A program made the translations under genes and the position numbers. This document shows positions 32,064 to 53,849 of a stretch of DNA of 64,000 nucleotides, in pieces; position 1 is the stretch's first letter, and each line of letters begins with the position of its first letter. Origin of the DNA: Notolepis coatsorum (taxonomy: Eukaryota > Chordata > Actinopteri > Aulopiformes > Paralepididae); NCBI GenBank assembly GCA_963971535.1, contig OZ020592.1, forward strand, positions 52,432,213 to 52,496,212. The letters are read 5' to 3'. The notes beneath the pieces are model-generated. The model saw only the letters and a program-made list of their open reading frames with translations. It was not told where the DNA came from and did not search any database.

Positions 32064-33012
32064 CACTTTGATCGCCGGGGTTAAATTCATAATTTACCAT
32101 CCCTCGCCAGCCCTATTTAACATGGAGAAGTTCCCCTTCTTTGCAGGGCTATAACATTTTAAATTGTATTGCTAAATTGACATTACTATGGCCCATTCAA
32201 CGTCCTATATCTATTGTTCAGGGTGTAGCAACGTTATACTTTTTCATTCACATATTCATACTAAAATACGGTCTAAAGTATAAGTATGTTTTTATCGTTT
32301 TCTGCAGCTTTCTCCAGAACTTGATTTATAGCCCTAAATGCATTATATTGATGATCAAATACAGTTTGGTAGGAATCTGTGCGAGATAAAACATTTCAAC
32401 TGGACGTGGTTCTAGGAGTTGCTACGTATGATCTGATGTTGACCGGATGGGGGGGGGGTCGTTTATAATTCCGTGGGCAACGTTATATCATTCATCTAGT
32501 GAGGGTGATATGATCATTAGAGCAGTTAGTATCGAAGACATTAAAGAATAACGCTGAAACTCACCGTAGCTTCCTCGCGACGTTGGGAGATGAGCGTGGA
32601 ACAGAAATATTTCTATTATGGGATGTCGAAATATCCGATCCATTTCCAGGTTGTATAATAGTATATACGTCCAAATCATGTTGTTTATCGAGTTATTGGT
32701 AACGGATCACTATCCGTTGTGATCACCTCGAGTCCTGGGACTATTAGCGAGTGATCGGACCGAATTGAAATGAGCACCAGCTTCCACTTCCTGTTTCTCC
32801 CCTGGGCGATCCGCCGATCGGCCACCAGATGGCACTCTTGAACCGTTGTAGAGTTGAGAGGGACTCAACAGTACATCTCATGTCTCCGGGGGAGAAATAT
32901 GATTTCGATCACAGATTTTTGAAATATTGATATCAAAGACGCTGTCCAGCATCTTCGGCAGAATGAGCATGGCGGGGAAAGACGTGTTTCAGCGTCTCCG
33001 GCGATTAAAGTG
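32064..33012. mobile_element. TTAA MITE, 949 bp, inside the transposase exon
   Basis: TTAA flanks at 32060-32063 and 33013-33016, with inverted ends CACTTTGATCGCCGG and CACTTTAATCGCCGG. The interior has no transposase frame. It is also piggyBac-like by target and end sequence. The right flank has one A fewer than the conserved reading frame predicts. Confidence 0.85.
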
Positions 33013-33649
33013 TTAAGCATCTTCTACGCAAGCCACATCAGCCTCTACAACAGGTAGTGAAAAGGTTGTCTGAAATTCCACATGTTGGATCCCCATGTCC
33101 CACCGATGATCCAATTTTGCGTAATATTCACACTGATGGGCCTGTCCCCCCACAGTTTACTTCTTCACAACAGTACAGGAAGGTCTCCACTCATCGGTTT
33201 ACTTTGTCCACAAAGAAAGGAGACAATTGTATTGAGGTTGGAGATGGATTTGCATTAGTAGAGAATATTCTTAAATCAGAGGAAGAGGTATATATAATTT
33301 ACAGAAAGTACAGACACAAACAGCCATACTACATGTATCCCTGTGAATCATCATACATTGGTACATACAAGGTCAGTGGCTTGCAAGAAGATATAGGGAT
33401 AGGTAAACTTGGCTATATCAAGCGCAAATGTCTTCTCTCTCCAGACGGAGATGGTGCCATTGCAATACCACTACTTCATTTAACAGCATAACCATACTGC
33501 CCTACAAAGCTAAAGTGCAGTAACTATATTGACACACTGACTCTAACGTCGGATTTCGGGGCATAACTTACCTCATTAATAAATACACAATTAGTACAAT
33601 ATCACATGTACACAGATAACATGTTTGGCTGGCCAATTGAAACGCTTAA

Positions 33650-35987
33650 AGGAAAACTCCAACATTTTGTGAAATTAGCTTATTTAACATCTTCCCTGGA
33701 GTTGGACAAGAAGATACATACCTTTTTCATCTCTCTGCATGCATTGGGCTTAGGGAACGCCTGGACCGTTAGCCTAGCTTAACTTCATCACTGGAAGTGG
33801 GGCAGACATCTAGCCTAGTTCACTACAGTCAGGAAATATACTCCAAATACAACTCCCAAACGTTCCTGTAAACATGTTGTGACCTGTGTGTTTACCACGT
33901 CTCCCAGTCACACAAGTCACACGAGTCTCCCAGTCACATGAGTCTTGTGACTGGGAGACTTGTGTGACTTGGAGACTCGTGTGACTTGTGTGACTTGGAG
34001 ACTTGTGTGACTTGTGTGACTTGGAGACTTGTGTGACTTGTGTGACTTGGAGACTTGTGTGACTTGTGTGACTTGTGTGACTTGGAGACTTGTGTGACTT
34101 GTGTGACTTGGAGACTTGTGTGACTTGTGTGACTTGTGTGACTTGGAGACTTGTGTGACTGGGAGACTTGTGTGACTGGGAGACTTGTGTGACTTGTGTG
34201 ACTTGTGTGACTGGGAGACTTGTGTGACTGGGAGACTTGTGTGACTTGGAGACTTGTGTGACTCATGTGACTTGGAGACTTGTGTGACTTGTGTGACTCC
34301 TGTGACTTGGACTTGTGTGACTTGTGTGACTTGGAGACTTGTGTGACTCGTGTGACTTGGAGACTTGTGTGACTTGGAGACTTGTGTGACTTGGAGACTT
34401 GTGTGACTTGTGTGACTTGGAGACTTGTGTGACTGGGAGACTTGTGTGACTGGGAGACTTGTGTGACTTGTGTGACTTGTGTGACTGGGAGACTTGTGTG
34501 ACTGGGAGACTTGTGTGACTTGGAGACTTGTGTGACTCATGTGACTTGGAGACTTGTGTGTGACTCGTGTGACTCATGTGACTTGGACTTGTGTGACTTG
34601 TGTGACTTGGAGACTTGTGTGACTTGGAGACTTGTGTGACTCATGTGACTTGGAGACTTGTGTGACTTGGAGACTCGTGTGACTTGTGTGACTTGGAGAC
34701 TTGTGTGACTTGTGTGACTTGTGTGACTGGGAGACTTGTGTGACTCATGTGACTTGGAGACTTGTGTGACTGGGAGACTTGTGTGACTGGGAGACTTGTG
34801 TGACTTGGAGACTTGTGTGACTGGGAGACTTGTGTGACTGGGAGACTTGTGTGACTTGTGTGACTTGTGTGACTGGGAGACTTGTGTGACTGGGAGACTT
34901 GTGTGACTTGGAGACTTGTGTGACTCATGTGACTTGGAGACTTGTGTGACTTGTGTGACTCGTGTGACTTGGACTTGTGTGACTTGTGTGACTTGGAGAC
35001 TTGTGTGACTCGTGTGACTTGGAGACTTGTGTGACTTGGAGACTTGTGTGACTTGGAGACTTGTGTGACTTGTGTGACTTGGAGACTTGTGTGACTGGGA
35101 GACTTGTGTGACTGGGAGACTTGTGTGACTTGTGTGACTGGGAGACTTGTGTGACTTGGAGACTTGTGTGACTCATGTGACTTGGAGACTTGTGTGACTC
35201 GTGTGACTCATGTGACTTGGACTTGTGTGACTTGTGTGACTTGTGTGACTTGGAGACTTGTGTGACTTGGAGACTTGTGTGACTCATGTGACTTGGAGAC
35301 TTGTGTGACTTGGAGACTCGTGCGACTTGTGTGACTTGGAGACTTGTGTGACTTGTGTGACTTGTGTGACTTGGAGACTTGTGTGACTTGTGTGACTGGG
35401 AGACTTGTGTGACTCATGTGACTTGGAGACTTGTGTGACTGGGAGACTTGTGTGACTGGGAGACTTGTGTGACTTGTGTGACTGGGAGACTTGTGTGACT
35501 GGGAGACTTGTGTGACTTGGAGACTTGTGTGACTCATGTGACTTGGAGACTTGTGTGACGCATGTGACTTGGAGACATGTGTGACTTGGAGACTTGTGTG
35601 ACTTGGAGACTTGTGTGACTCATGTGACTTGGAGATTTGTGTGACTTGTGTGACTTGTGTGACTTGGACTTGTGTGACTTGTGTGACTTGGAGACTTGTG
35701 TGACTTGGAGACTTGTGTGACTGGGAGACGTGGTAAATACACAGGTCACAACATGTTTACGGGAACATTTGGGAGTTGTATTTTGATTGTATTTGGAGTA
35801 TATTTCCTGACTGTAGTGAACTAGGTTAGATGTCTGCCCCACTTCCAGTGATGAAGTTAAGCTAGGCTAACGGTCCAGGCGTTCCCTAAGCCCAATGCAT
35901 GCAGAGAGACGAAAAAGGTATGTATCTTCTTATAACTCCAGGGAAGATGTCAAATAAGCTAATTTCACAAAATGTTGGAGTTTTCCT
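33650..35987. mobile_element. TTAA element with 260-bp inverted ends and a minisatellite core
   Basis: TTAA flanks at 33646-33649 and 35988-35991. The first about 255 bp (AGGAAAACTCCAACATTTTG onward) reappear reversed at about 35727-35987. All the interior is the minisatellite at 33905-35740. The AGG start beside TTAA resembles Kolobok ends (AGGGG) more than piggyBac ends. It has no gene. It separates the transposase locus from the DUF4806-like gene. Confidence 0.85.
33905..35740. repeat. 1.8-kb minisatellite of GTGTGACTT units
   Basis: The array is built from 9-bp (CTTGTGTGA) and 17-bp (CTTGTGTGACTTGGAGA or CTGGGAGA) units in irregular order, with higher-order blocks recurring every 350-600 bp (compare 34395-34560 with 34830-34970). 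The long TSLQVTQ frames on the minus strand are simply this repeat translated. Confidence 0.95.
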
Positions 35988-36106
35988 TTAAATGCTTCAA
36001 AAATGCAATGTGTGTAGTGCACTTTGGCTTTGTAGGACGGTATGGGAATGGCTTGTAAGGAGAGATCATTATGAGTACCGTAAATTCTCATTTCAGCCCT
36101 TTGAAG

Positions 36107-46322
<10,216 letters not shown>

Positions 46323-46770
46323 GATACCCCAGCACACACTGTTTCCCTGGTTCATACAGTACAAGGAATTACCCTCATGGACACTGTTCTTCCATGGACG
46401 GCATCTACTTGAATGACTTGCTGCTTCAGCCTGTTCTTGGAACCGAAGTGACCCAAACTTAAGTCAAGCGAACCAGAGTCAAACTTAGGGTACCCCAGCA
46501 CACACTGTTTCCCTGGTTCATACAGTACAAGGAATTACCCTCATGGACACTGTTCTTCCATGGACGGCATCTACTTGAATGATTTGCTGCTTCAGCCTGT
46601 TCTTGGAACCGAAGCGACCCAAACTTAAGTCAAGCGAACCAGAGTCAAACTTAGGGTACCCCAGCACACACTGTTTCCCTGGTTCATACAGTACAAGGAA
46701 TTACCTTCATGGACACTGTTCTTCCATGGACGGCATCTACTTGAATGACTTGCTGCTTCAGCCTGTTCTT

Positions 46771-47256
46771 GCAGTGTTTATTTTTTTATTTTTTATTTTA
46801 ACCTTTATTTACCCAGGGTGCACGGATGCTCTTTTTCAGCTACGCCCTGCTTCACATTCACAGAGTTCCATTCACACCTGGGAGCTGCCCAGTACAACCA
46901 CAGTCTGACACTGTTGGCCACTGAGCAACTCCACTGGAGCAGTTGGGGGTTTAGTGGCTTGCTCAAGGGCACTTTAGCGGTTGGTGTTAAGGGTATGGGA
47001 GAGAGTTATATGGGAGAGAGTTATAGAAACATTAGGGGTGTAACGGTACACAAAATCCACGGTTCGGTACGACGAATTGGCAACGAATTGGCCATAATTG
47101 ACTGAGCAAACTAATGCTTACTGCTGTAACCTACTAATAACACTTAAGTAAATCTGAAGATTATTATATAGCAGATGCCTTGGAGGATAAGTCGTGGATA
47201 ACTGTAGATCATCTGAGCTCCACTGTGTTTAAATTAAAATCCTCTGCCATTGTTAT
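46771..47256 (+). repeat. Interspersed fish repeat fragments
   Basis: 46800-47010 carries TTTATTTACCCAGGGTGCAC to GGCTTGCTCAAGGGCACTTT, a stretch I know as common in teleost genomes, family not certain. 47029-47085 (GGGGTGTAACGGTACACAAA, then CGGTTCGGTACG) looks like a fragment of a hAT-type repeat. No gene. Confidence 0.45.
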
Positions 47257-47260
47257 TTAA

Positions 47261-47628
47261 CCCTTGTGTCTGAAAACTAAAGTATTATACTCTTATTAGG
47301 GGACATAATTGAAAAACTCCATAAAAAGATTATGTTGAAATAATTTCCCACTTTCTTTTCCATAAATATTTTATTCAACTTCAGCCCTGATCATAACCAT
47401 TTTTTATATTTTTTTTGTAATGAAATACTCCCACTTTTCGGAAAAGAGTTGTTAAATATGACAAAAAAAATGTGGTGGTTATGATCGGGCTGAAGTTGAA
47501 TAAACAATTTATGAAAGAGAGTAAAAAAAATACAAGATAATTAAAAGATTATGCCACATATTATATTGGCTACAAACATAATCACTGCAAAGTTATCAAA
47601 CAAATAAGAATCTGATCAGACACAAGGG
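47261..47628. mobile_element. piggyBac-like MITE, 368 bp (copy 1)
   Basis: TTAA flanks at 47257-47260 and 47629-47632, with ends CCCTTGTGTCTGA in inverted orientation. An inner hairpin pairs 47372-47403 with 47475-47508 (ATTCAACTTCAGCCC). Duplicated at about 52208-52575. Confidence 0.8.
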
Positions 47629-47875
47629 TTAAGTTGTTGTTCCCTTTCTAATTTCCTCAAAAACATCTAGTCTAGTTAATGTGATCAATATTATTTGACA
47701 ATTGATGCTTTTTGTTGGACATTTCAGTCAGTGAGCTCATACTTTGAGCTCATAAATTTATAGTTAAAATGATTGAGACAACGCAATCTTGTCTTCGTTG
47801 TGCATGAATGCGTGTGCTCACCACACACGATACGTGTGTCACTATTCTGGCAGTGGCTATATATAATATTGTTAA

Positions 47876-48304
47876 AGGGGAACTATCTTATAAATGGCCT
47901 TTTTGAGTGTTTAGCATTGTTTCCTAGCTATGTGAACTTATATTAATATGATCTATGTCTCAAAATTCTCATATTGGCGCATTCTTCCAATTCTCCTCTC
48001 ACAATATTCACCCTCACTGAACTGAGTCATTTGAAAATGTGCGCGATTTGTGATGTCAGAGAGACACCGCTGCATGTTAATGGAGAGGTGCATGATGAGC
48101 TGCACACAGTTCTGTACCCACTCCACACAGTCAGCTCAAAACGGCTCGAGATCTTGAGGTAGAAAAATGCTGTTTTTGAGGACTTGATTAGAAATACAAA
48201 ACAATGAATAAAAAATATATATATATTACAGAGGTGTTCCATAGACTCACAGGAATTGTGTAAAAGTGCCCAAATAGTGAAAGAAATAGTAAAATAGTTC
48301 CCCT
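47876..48304. mobile_element. Nonautonomous Kolobok MITE, 429 bp (copy 1)
   Basis: TTAA flanks at 47872-47875 and 48305-48308, ends AGGGGAACTAT in inverted orientation. The right end (ACAGAGGTGTTCCATAGACT, then CACAGGAATTGTGTAAAAGT) is the reverse complement, with few changes, of the terminal 2215-2275 of the 6-kb Kolobok. It is therefore a probable substrate of that family's transposase. The second copy is at 52824-53251. Confidence 0.8.
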
Positions 48305-48901
48305 TTAATGAAAGGTCTGTTATAAGGTCTGTTATCTAATGTTTGTGTAAAAGGTTAACGATAGGTTATGTAGATAACCTAGTTATATTAGTATTGGCTG
48401 AGCGTCCCGCTCTGAGCCTTATGAGATACCCCTTATCTCCTATGATACCTATTGTATCTCCAACGAAACAACTACATGCACCCCACCTGTATGGGGCCCC
48501 GCCCCTATGGTGGCATAGCCCATATAACCATGACTCTGGTCACCAAACGCCCTTCCTCGCCAATCCCGTCCCAGGAAAAGATCCCTCAAGAGGGAACTCA
48601 GGGCCGCGCAGAGCGGGAGCTCAGCCAATACTAATATAACTAGGTTATCTACATAACCTATCGTTATATATCGTATTGGCCTATCGCGTCCCGCTCTGAG
48701 CCTTATGAGATATGGGGAAGAGCGGACGCGAGGCCCGACAGATGTACCCCCTGAGGACCCGTAAGCCCACATCAAGGGGTGCGGGGAGCCCTGTCACCCC
48801 ATCCTTCCTAATGAAGGGGGGCGCAGTCAACTCCACCTGAATGCGAACAAGAGGGAACCAGAACCCCTTGAACACACCATACAGGCGGAACCACGTGTGA
48901 C

Positions 48902-49886
48902 TCAACACACTGTGGCCCATACCCATACACTCCTGCTACCCGACCAAGGACGGGAAGCAGGAAAGGCCACAGACCCCAGAACCGCCTGGGAGACAGAACC
49001 CCCGGTCATGTCCATGAGGTAAAACCTTACAAAGGGACCCGGGGAGGACCATGAAGCTGCAGCACAGATGTCCTCCACCGAGGCCCCACCCAGGAGAGCG
49101 GCAGAAGCAGCCACCCCACGAGTGGAGTGCGCCCTGACGCCCCCAGGGGGATCCTGCCCAGCCAACGTGTAGCAGAGGGTAATGCCCTCGCACAACCAAT
49201 GGGACAGGCGCTGCTCCGACAGTGCCTTACCAGCACGAGCCCCACCGTAACAGACAAAAAGCTGGTCGGTAACCCTGAAGCCCTGAGTACGGCTGAGGTA
49301 AATCCCCAAGCACGGACTGGACATGACAGGTGAAGGCCCGAATCTAACTCAATAGTGTGAGGAGGAGGACGAAACGCCTGAACCACAATATCCCGGGAGC
49401 GGAAGGAACTCCGGATATTCTTAGGCACGAAAGCAGGATTAGGTCGCAGAGTGGCACCGCAATCGGTCCGAAAAGACAGGCACTCTGGACGTACCGAGAG
49501 AGCACAGAGCTCACCTACGCGTTTAGCGGAAGTGACAGCCAGTAGGAACGCGGTCTTGAAGGACAGCTGTCCCAACGGCGCCTGCTCGAGCGGCTCAAAC
49601 GGGGCCAAGGACAACCGACCGAGGACCAATTGAAGATCCCAAGTCGGAGCCAAGGAGCGTTGCACCGGCTTAATGCGTCGAGCACCAAGCAGGAAACGCT
49701 TCACAAGAGGGTGGCTGAACAAGACATCCCCTCAAACCCCTCATGATAGGAGGATATAGCTGCTGCATATACCCTCACCGTCGAAGCCGACAGTCTATCA
49801 AGGAGAGACTGGAGGTAACTAAGGACAGCATCCAGGGGGCAGGAGACTGAGTCCCGGCCCCCCGCCTTACACCACACTTGGAACAT
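48902..49886 (-). pseudogene. DIRS tyrosine recombinase remnant, copy 1
   Basis: Three overlapping frames: 49886-49701 (N-terminal SYLQSLLDRLSASTVRVYAA), 49722-49027 (SHPLVKRFLLGARR, LAVTSAKRVGELCALS) and 49324-48902 (VTDQLFVCYGG, VRAHSTRGVAASA, then VRFYLMDMT). The catalytic residues are visible: Arg in SAKRVGEL, His and Arg in HSTRG, and Tyr in RFYLMD. Frame changes near 49710 and 49200 break it. Confidence 0.8.
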
Positions 49887-50153
49887 ACGTCATCTGCCCA
49901 CGTAAGCGCAACAGTGGAGGGAGCATGCGCATTCCAGATGGTAACACCATCAGGATCAAGAACCTGCGCCCCTCAACGTACCCGTCCCAACAACTGACCT
50001 AACAGATGTATGGGGAAGAATCCCTGGCGGCACGGCATCGGTCCCAGACCCGCCTGGCCATGTCCAGACGTAATCCTCACCCATCAGGATGAGGACCGCC
50101 CCGCGACAGTACACCTGCACCCACATTCTCCCTGCCGGGGATGTGGGGAGCCC

Positions 50154-50531
50154 TCAGGCCGCACAGATGGAGGACGCCCATAGCCAGCCGCCCGCCGCCT
50201 GGTGCAGACAGGGGAAGCGTACTCCTCCCTGTCTGTCGATACACGACACTGACGTCGTATCGTCCGTCCTGATCAACACCATTTGTGGACCAGAAGGACC
50301 GCTTTCAACACCAACACATTGAACGTAGCGCAGACCGGGCAGCATGGTTTGCCAGCTGCCCCCTACTGCGTTGGCCCAACGCGTCACCAGCGAGGGAGGC
50401 GTCGGTGAAAACGCGACGTGAGACAGCGCCGTAACCGTCCTAGGACGGAACCTCCCGAGCGTGTTGACAACACGCTCTGAGATGGATGCCCATAGCCCTC
50501 CAACCGTTGACTGGGAAGAGGAGGCCCCCAT
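50154..50531 (-). pseudogene. DIRS RNase H remnant, copy 1
   Basis: The piece MVLIRTDDTTSVSCIDRQGG with RFPCLH matches the DIRS RNase H block (RTDNTTVVAYINRQGG type). The reverse transcriptase core is not recognisable. Another copy is at 55096-55473. Confidence 0.6.
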
Positions 50532-51219
50532 GGGTTCCTACACACCGTAGCCCTGCAGTGATATTACTACCACCCCAAATCATGTGAGCTGCGACCACTT
50601 GCCAATATTTCAGGAGTGGGAGGCACCAACATGATACCTGGCCTGGCGAAGGCGAGGCCGGGGAAGCCCGCACTGTGTGCCTCAAAAGGTTTCGAGCCCC
50701 CCTGCTGACAACACTTAAGTTGACAGACGTAACACCATGCTCAACCAACACAGTTCAAGGTGTGGGAGCCGCTTGACAGCACAACATTCTCACGGACAGA
50801 CCCAGGCTCAGCCATCAACTGGGTGTCAGCCCCTGTCCCCATGAGAAGCGAAAGGGGGGCCGCCCGCGCATCAACGAAGGCACGCGGCCCGCAGCCAAAG
50901 GAAACAATCAGAGCCCACTTTTCCCGCTGGTGTTGGGGAAGGGAGTGATCGGAGAGCGGGCTGCTCGCGGCAGGACGGTGACGGCTTGTTACTGTAGACC
51001 TACAGAGTGAGTAATTGAGTGATTAAAAAAATCGCACTCGTGTGAAGTGAGGGGTGCTCTTATCATCGTACATCATCTCACCTCTCTTCCTCACTTTTTA
51101 ATTTTTGTGTCTATCAGCTGCTGCTCGACAGTTTGACCCCAAGCTGACCGACCAGGACTACAGCGAAACTGTCAAGAAGTGGCTTCGTTATGCGCCAGAC
51201 CGGGAGGGAGGCATCTCAA

Positions 51220-51717
51220 GGAACCGAAGTGACCCAAACTTAAGTCAAGCGAACCAGAGTCAAACTTAGGATACCCCAGCACACACTGTTTCCCTGGTTC
51301 ATACAGTACAAGGAATTACCCTCATGGACACTGTTCTTCCATGGACGGCATCTACTTGAATGACTTGCTGCTTCAGCCTGTTCTTGGAACCGAAGTGACC
51401 CAAACTTAAGTCAAGCGAACCAGAGTCAAACTTAGGGTACCCCAGCACACACTGTTTCCCTGGTTCATACAGTACAAGGAATTACCCTCATGGACACTGT
51501 TCTTCCATGGACGGCATCTACTTGAATGATTTGCTGCTTCAGCCTGTTCTTGGAACCGAAGCGACCCAAACTTAAGTCAAGCGAACCAGAGTCAAACTTA
51601 GGGTACCCCAGCACACACTGTTTCCCTGGTTCATACAGTACAAGGAATTACCTTCATGGACACTGTTCTTCCATGGACGGCATCTACTTGAATGACTTGC
51701 TGCTTCAGCCTGTTCTT
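51220..51717 (+). repeat. 166-bp tandem repeat, duplicated array
   Basis: Three units starting at 51220, 51386 and 51552, the same as 46273-46770. Confidence 0.95.
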
Positions 51718-52207
51718 GCAGTGTTTATTTTTTTATTTTTTATTTTAACCTTTATTTACCCAGGGTGCACGGATGCTCTTTTTCAGCTACGCCCTGCTTC
51801 ACATTCACAGAGTTCCATTCACACCTGGGAGCTGCCCAGTACAACCACAGTCTGACACTGTTGGCCACTGAGCAACTCCACTGGAGCAGTTGGGGGTTTA
51901 GTGGCTTGCTCAAGGGCACTTTAGCGGTTGGTGTTAAGGGTATGGGAGAGAGTTATATGGGAGAGAGTTATAGAAACATTAGGGGTGTAACGGTACACAA
52001 AATCCACGGTTCGGTACGACGAATTGGCAACGAATTGGCCATAATTGACTGAGCAAACTAATGCTTACTGCTGTAACCTACTAATAACACTTAAGTAAAT
52101 CTGAAGATTATTATATAGCAGATGCCTTGGAGGATAAGTCGTGGATAACTGTAGATCATCTGAGCTCCACTGTGTTTAAATTTAAATCCTCTGCCATTGT
52201 TATTTAA

Positions 52208-52575
52208 CCCTTGTGTCTGAAAACTAAAGTATTATACTCTTATTAGGGGACATAATTGAAAAACTCCATAAAAAGATTATGTTGAAATAATTTCCCACTT
52301 TCTTTTCCATAAATATTTTATTCAACTTCAGCCCTGATCATAACCATTTTTTATATTTTTTTTGTAATGAAATACTCCCACTTTTCGGAAAAGAGTTGTT
52401 AAATATGACAAAAAAAATGTGGTGGTTATGATCGGGCTGAAGTTGAATAAACAATTTATGAAAGAGAGTAAAAAGAAATACAAGATAATTAAAAGATTAT
52501 GCCACATATTATATTGGCTACAAACATAATCACTGCAAAGTTATCAAACAAATAAGAATCTGATCAGACACAAGG
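52208..52575. mobile_element. piggyBac-like MITE (copy 2)
   Basis: Duplicate of 47261-47628, created by the tandem duplication and not by a separate insertion. Confidence 0.8.
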
Positions 52576-52823
52576 GTTAAGTTGTTGTTCCCTTTCTAAT
52601 TTCCTCAAAAACATCTAGTCTAGTTAATGTGATCAATATTATTTGACAATTGATGCTTTTTGTTGGACATTTCAGTCAGTGAGCTCATACTTTGAGCTCA
52701 TAAATTTATAGTTAAAATGATTGAGACAACGCAATCTTGTCTTCGTTGTGCATGAATGCGTGTGCTCACCACACACGATACGTGTGTCACTATTCTGGCA
52801 GTGGCTATATATAATATTGTTAA

Positions 52824-53251
52824 AGGGGAACTATCTTATAAATGGCCTTTTTGAGTGTTTAGCATTGTTTCCTAGCTATGTGAACTTATATTAATATGAT
52901 CTATGTCTCAAAATTCTCATATTGGCGCATTCTTCCAATTCTCCTCTCACAATATTCACCCTCACTGAACTGAGTCATTTGAAAATGTGCGCGATTTGTG
53001 ATGTCAGAGAGACACCGCTGCATGTTAATGGAGAGGGGCATGATGAGCTGCACACAGTTCTGTACCCACTCCACACAGTCAGCTCAAAACGGCTCGAGAT
53101 CTTGAGGTAGAAAAATGCTGTTTTTGAGGACTTGATTAGAAATACAAAACAATGAATAAAAAAATATATATATTACAGAGGTGTTCCATAGACTCACAGG
53201 AATTGTGTAAAAGTGCCCAAATAGTGAAAGAAATAGTAAAATAGTTCCCCT
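52824..53251. mobile_element. Nonautonomous Kolobok MITE (copy 2)
   Basis: Duplicate of 47876-48304 by the tandem duplication. TTAA flanks are at 52820-52823 and 53252-53255. Confidence 0.8.
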
Positions 53252-53849
53252 TTAATGAAAGGTCTGTTATAAGGTCTGTTATCTAATGTTTGTGTAAAAG
53301 GTTAACGATAGGTTATGTAGATAACCTAGTTATATTAGTATTGGCTGAGCGTCCCGCTCTGAGCCTTATGAGATACCCCTTATCTCCTATGATACCTATT
53401 GTATCTCCAACGAAACAACTACATGCACCCCACCTGTATGGGGCCCCGCCCCTATGGTGGCATAGCCCATATAACCATGACTCTGGTCACCAAACGCCCT
53501 TCCTCGCCAATCGCGTCCCAGGAAAAGATCCCTCAAGAGGGAACTCAGGGCCGCGCAGAGCGGGAGCTCAGCCAATACTAATATAACTAGGTTATCTACA
53601 TAACCTATCGTTATATATCGTATTGGCCTATCGCGTCCCGCTCTGAGCCTTATGAGATATGGGGAAGAGCGGACGCGAGGCCCGACAGATGTACCCCCTG
53701 AGGACCCGTAAGCCCACATCAAGGGGTGCGGGGAGCCCTGTCACCCCATCCTTCCTAATGAAGGGGGGGCGCAGTCAACTCCACCTGAATGCGAACAAGA
53801 GGGAACCAGAACCCCTTGAACACACCATACAGGCGGAACCACGTGTGAC

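Larger units (their letters stand above)
30425..33491 (+). pseudogene. tnp2/DUF4218-type transposase gene broken by two MITEs
   Basis: Three coding pieces form one exon: about 30425-30584, 31527-32063 and 33017-33491. Landmarks are GYSGCDKC, KMTYPETKVRLRTD, MFPTDYMHLCCLGVTRKLL, SELDRWKATELRSFMLYWGP, VYNVHQLIHLAEEYRKFGS and, after the second MITE, VKRLSEIPH and IYRKYRHKQPYYMYPCES. This is the tnp2-plus-DUF4218 pattern of EnSpm/CACTA-type transposases in animals (from memory). Removing the first MITE with one TTAA gives an exact in-frame join. At the second MITE the join is one base short. The 5' part is missing, replaced near 30300 by a LINE tail. Non-functional. Confidence 0.75.
48345..50987 (-). 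mobile_element. DIRS-like retroelement, truncated copy 1
   Basis: It has a minus-strand tyrosine recombinase remnant and RNase H remnant, with split inverted terminal sequence at 48352-48420 and 48606-48712 (ATAACCTAGTTATATTAGTA and its reverse). Its upstream part is missing because the tandem duplication starts within the element. DIRS elements integrate with a tyrosine recombinase instead of a DDE integrase (established knowledge). Confidence 0.75.

Noticed and set aside
33905-35740. CRISPR-like array
   Set aside because: Repeats are contiguous without unique spacers, the window is vertebrate, and no cas gene exists.
33917-35842. Long overlapping minus-strand frames rich in SHKSPSHTS repeats
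   Set aside because: They are the GTGTGACTT minisatellite translated; the 9- and 17-bp units leave several frames open by chance.
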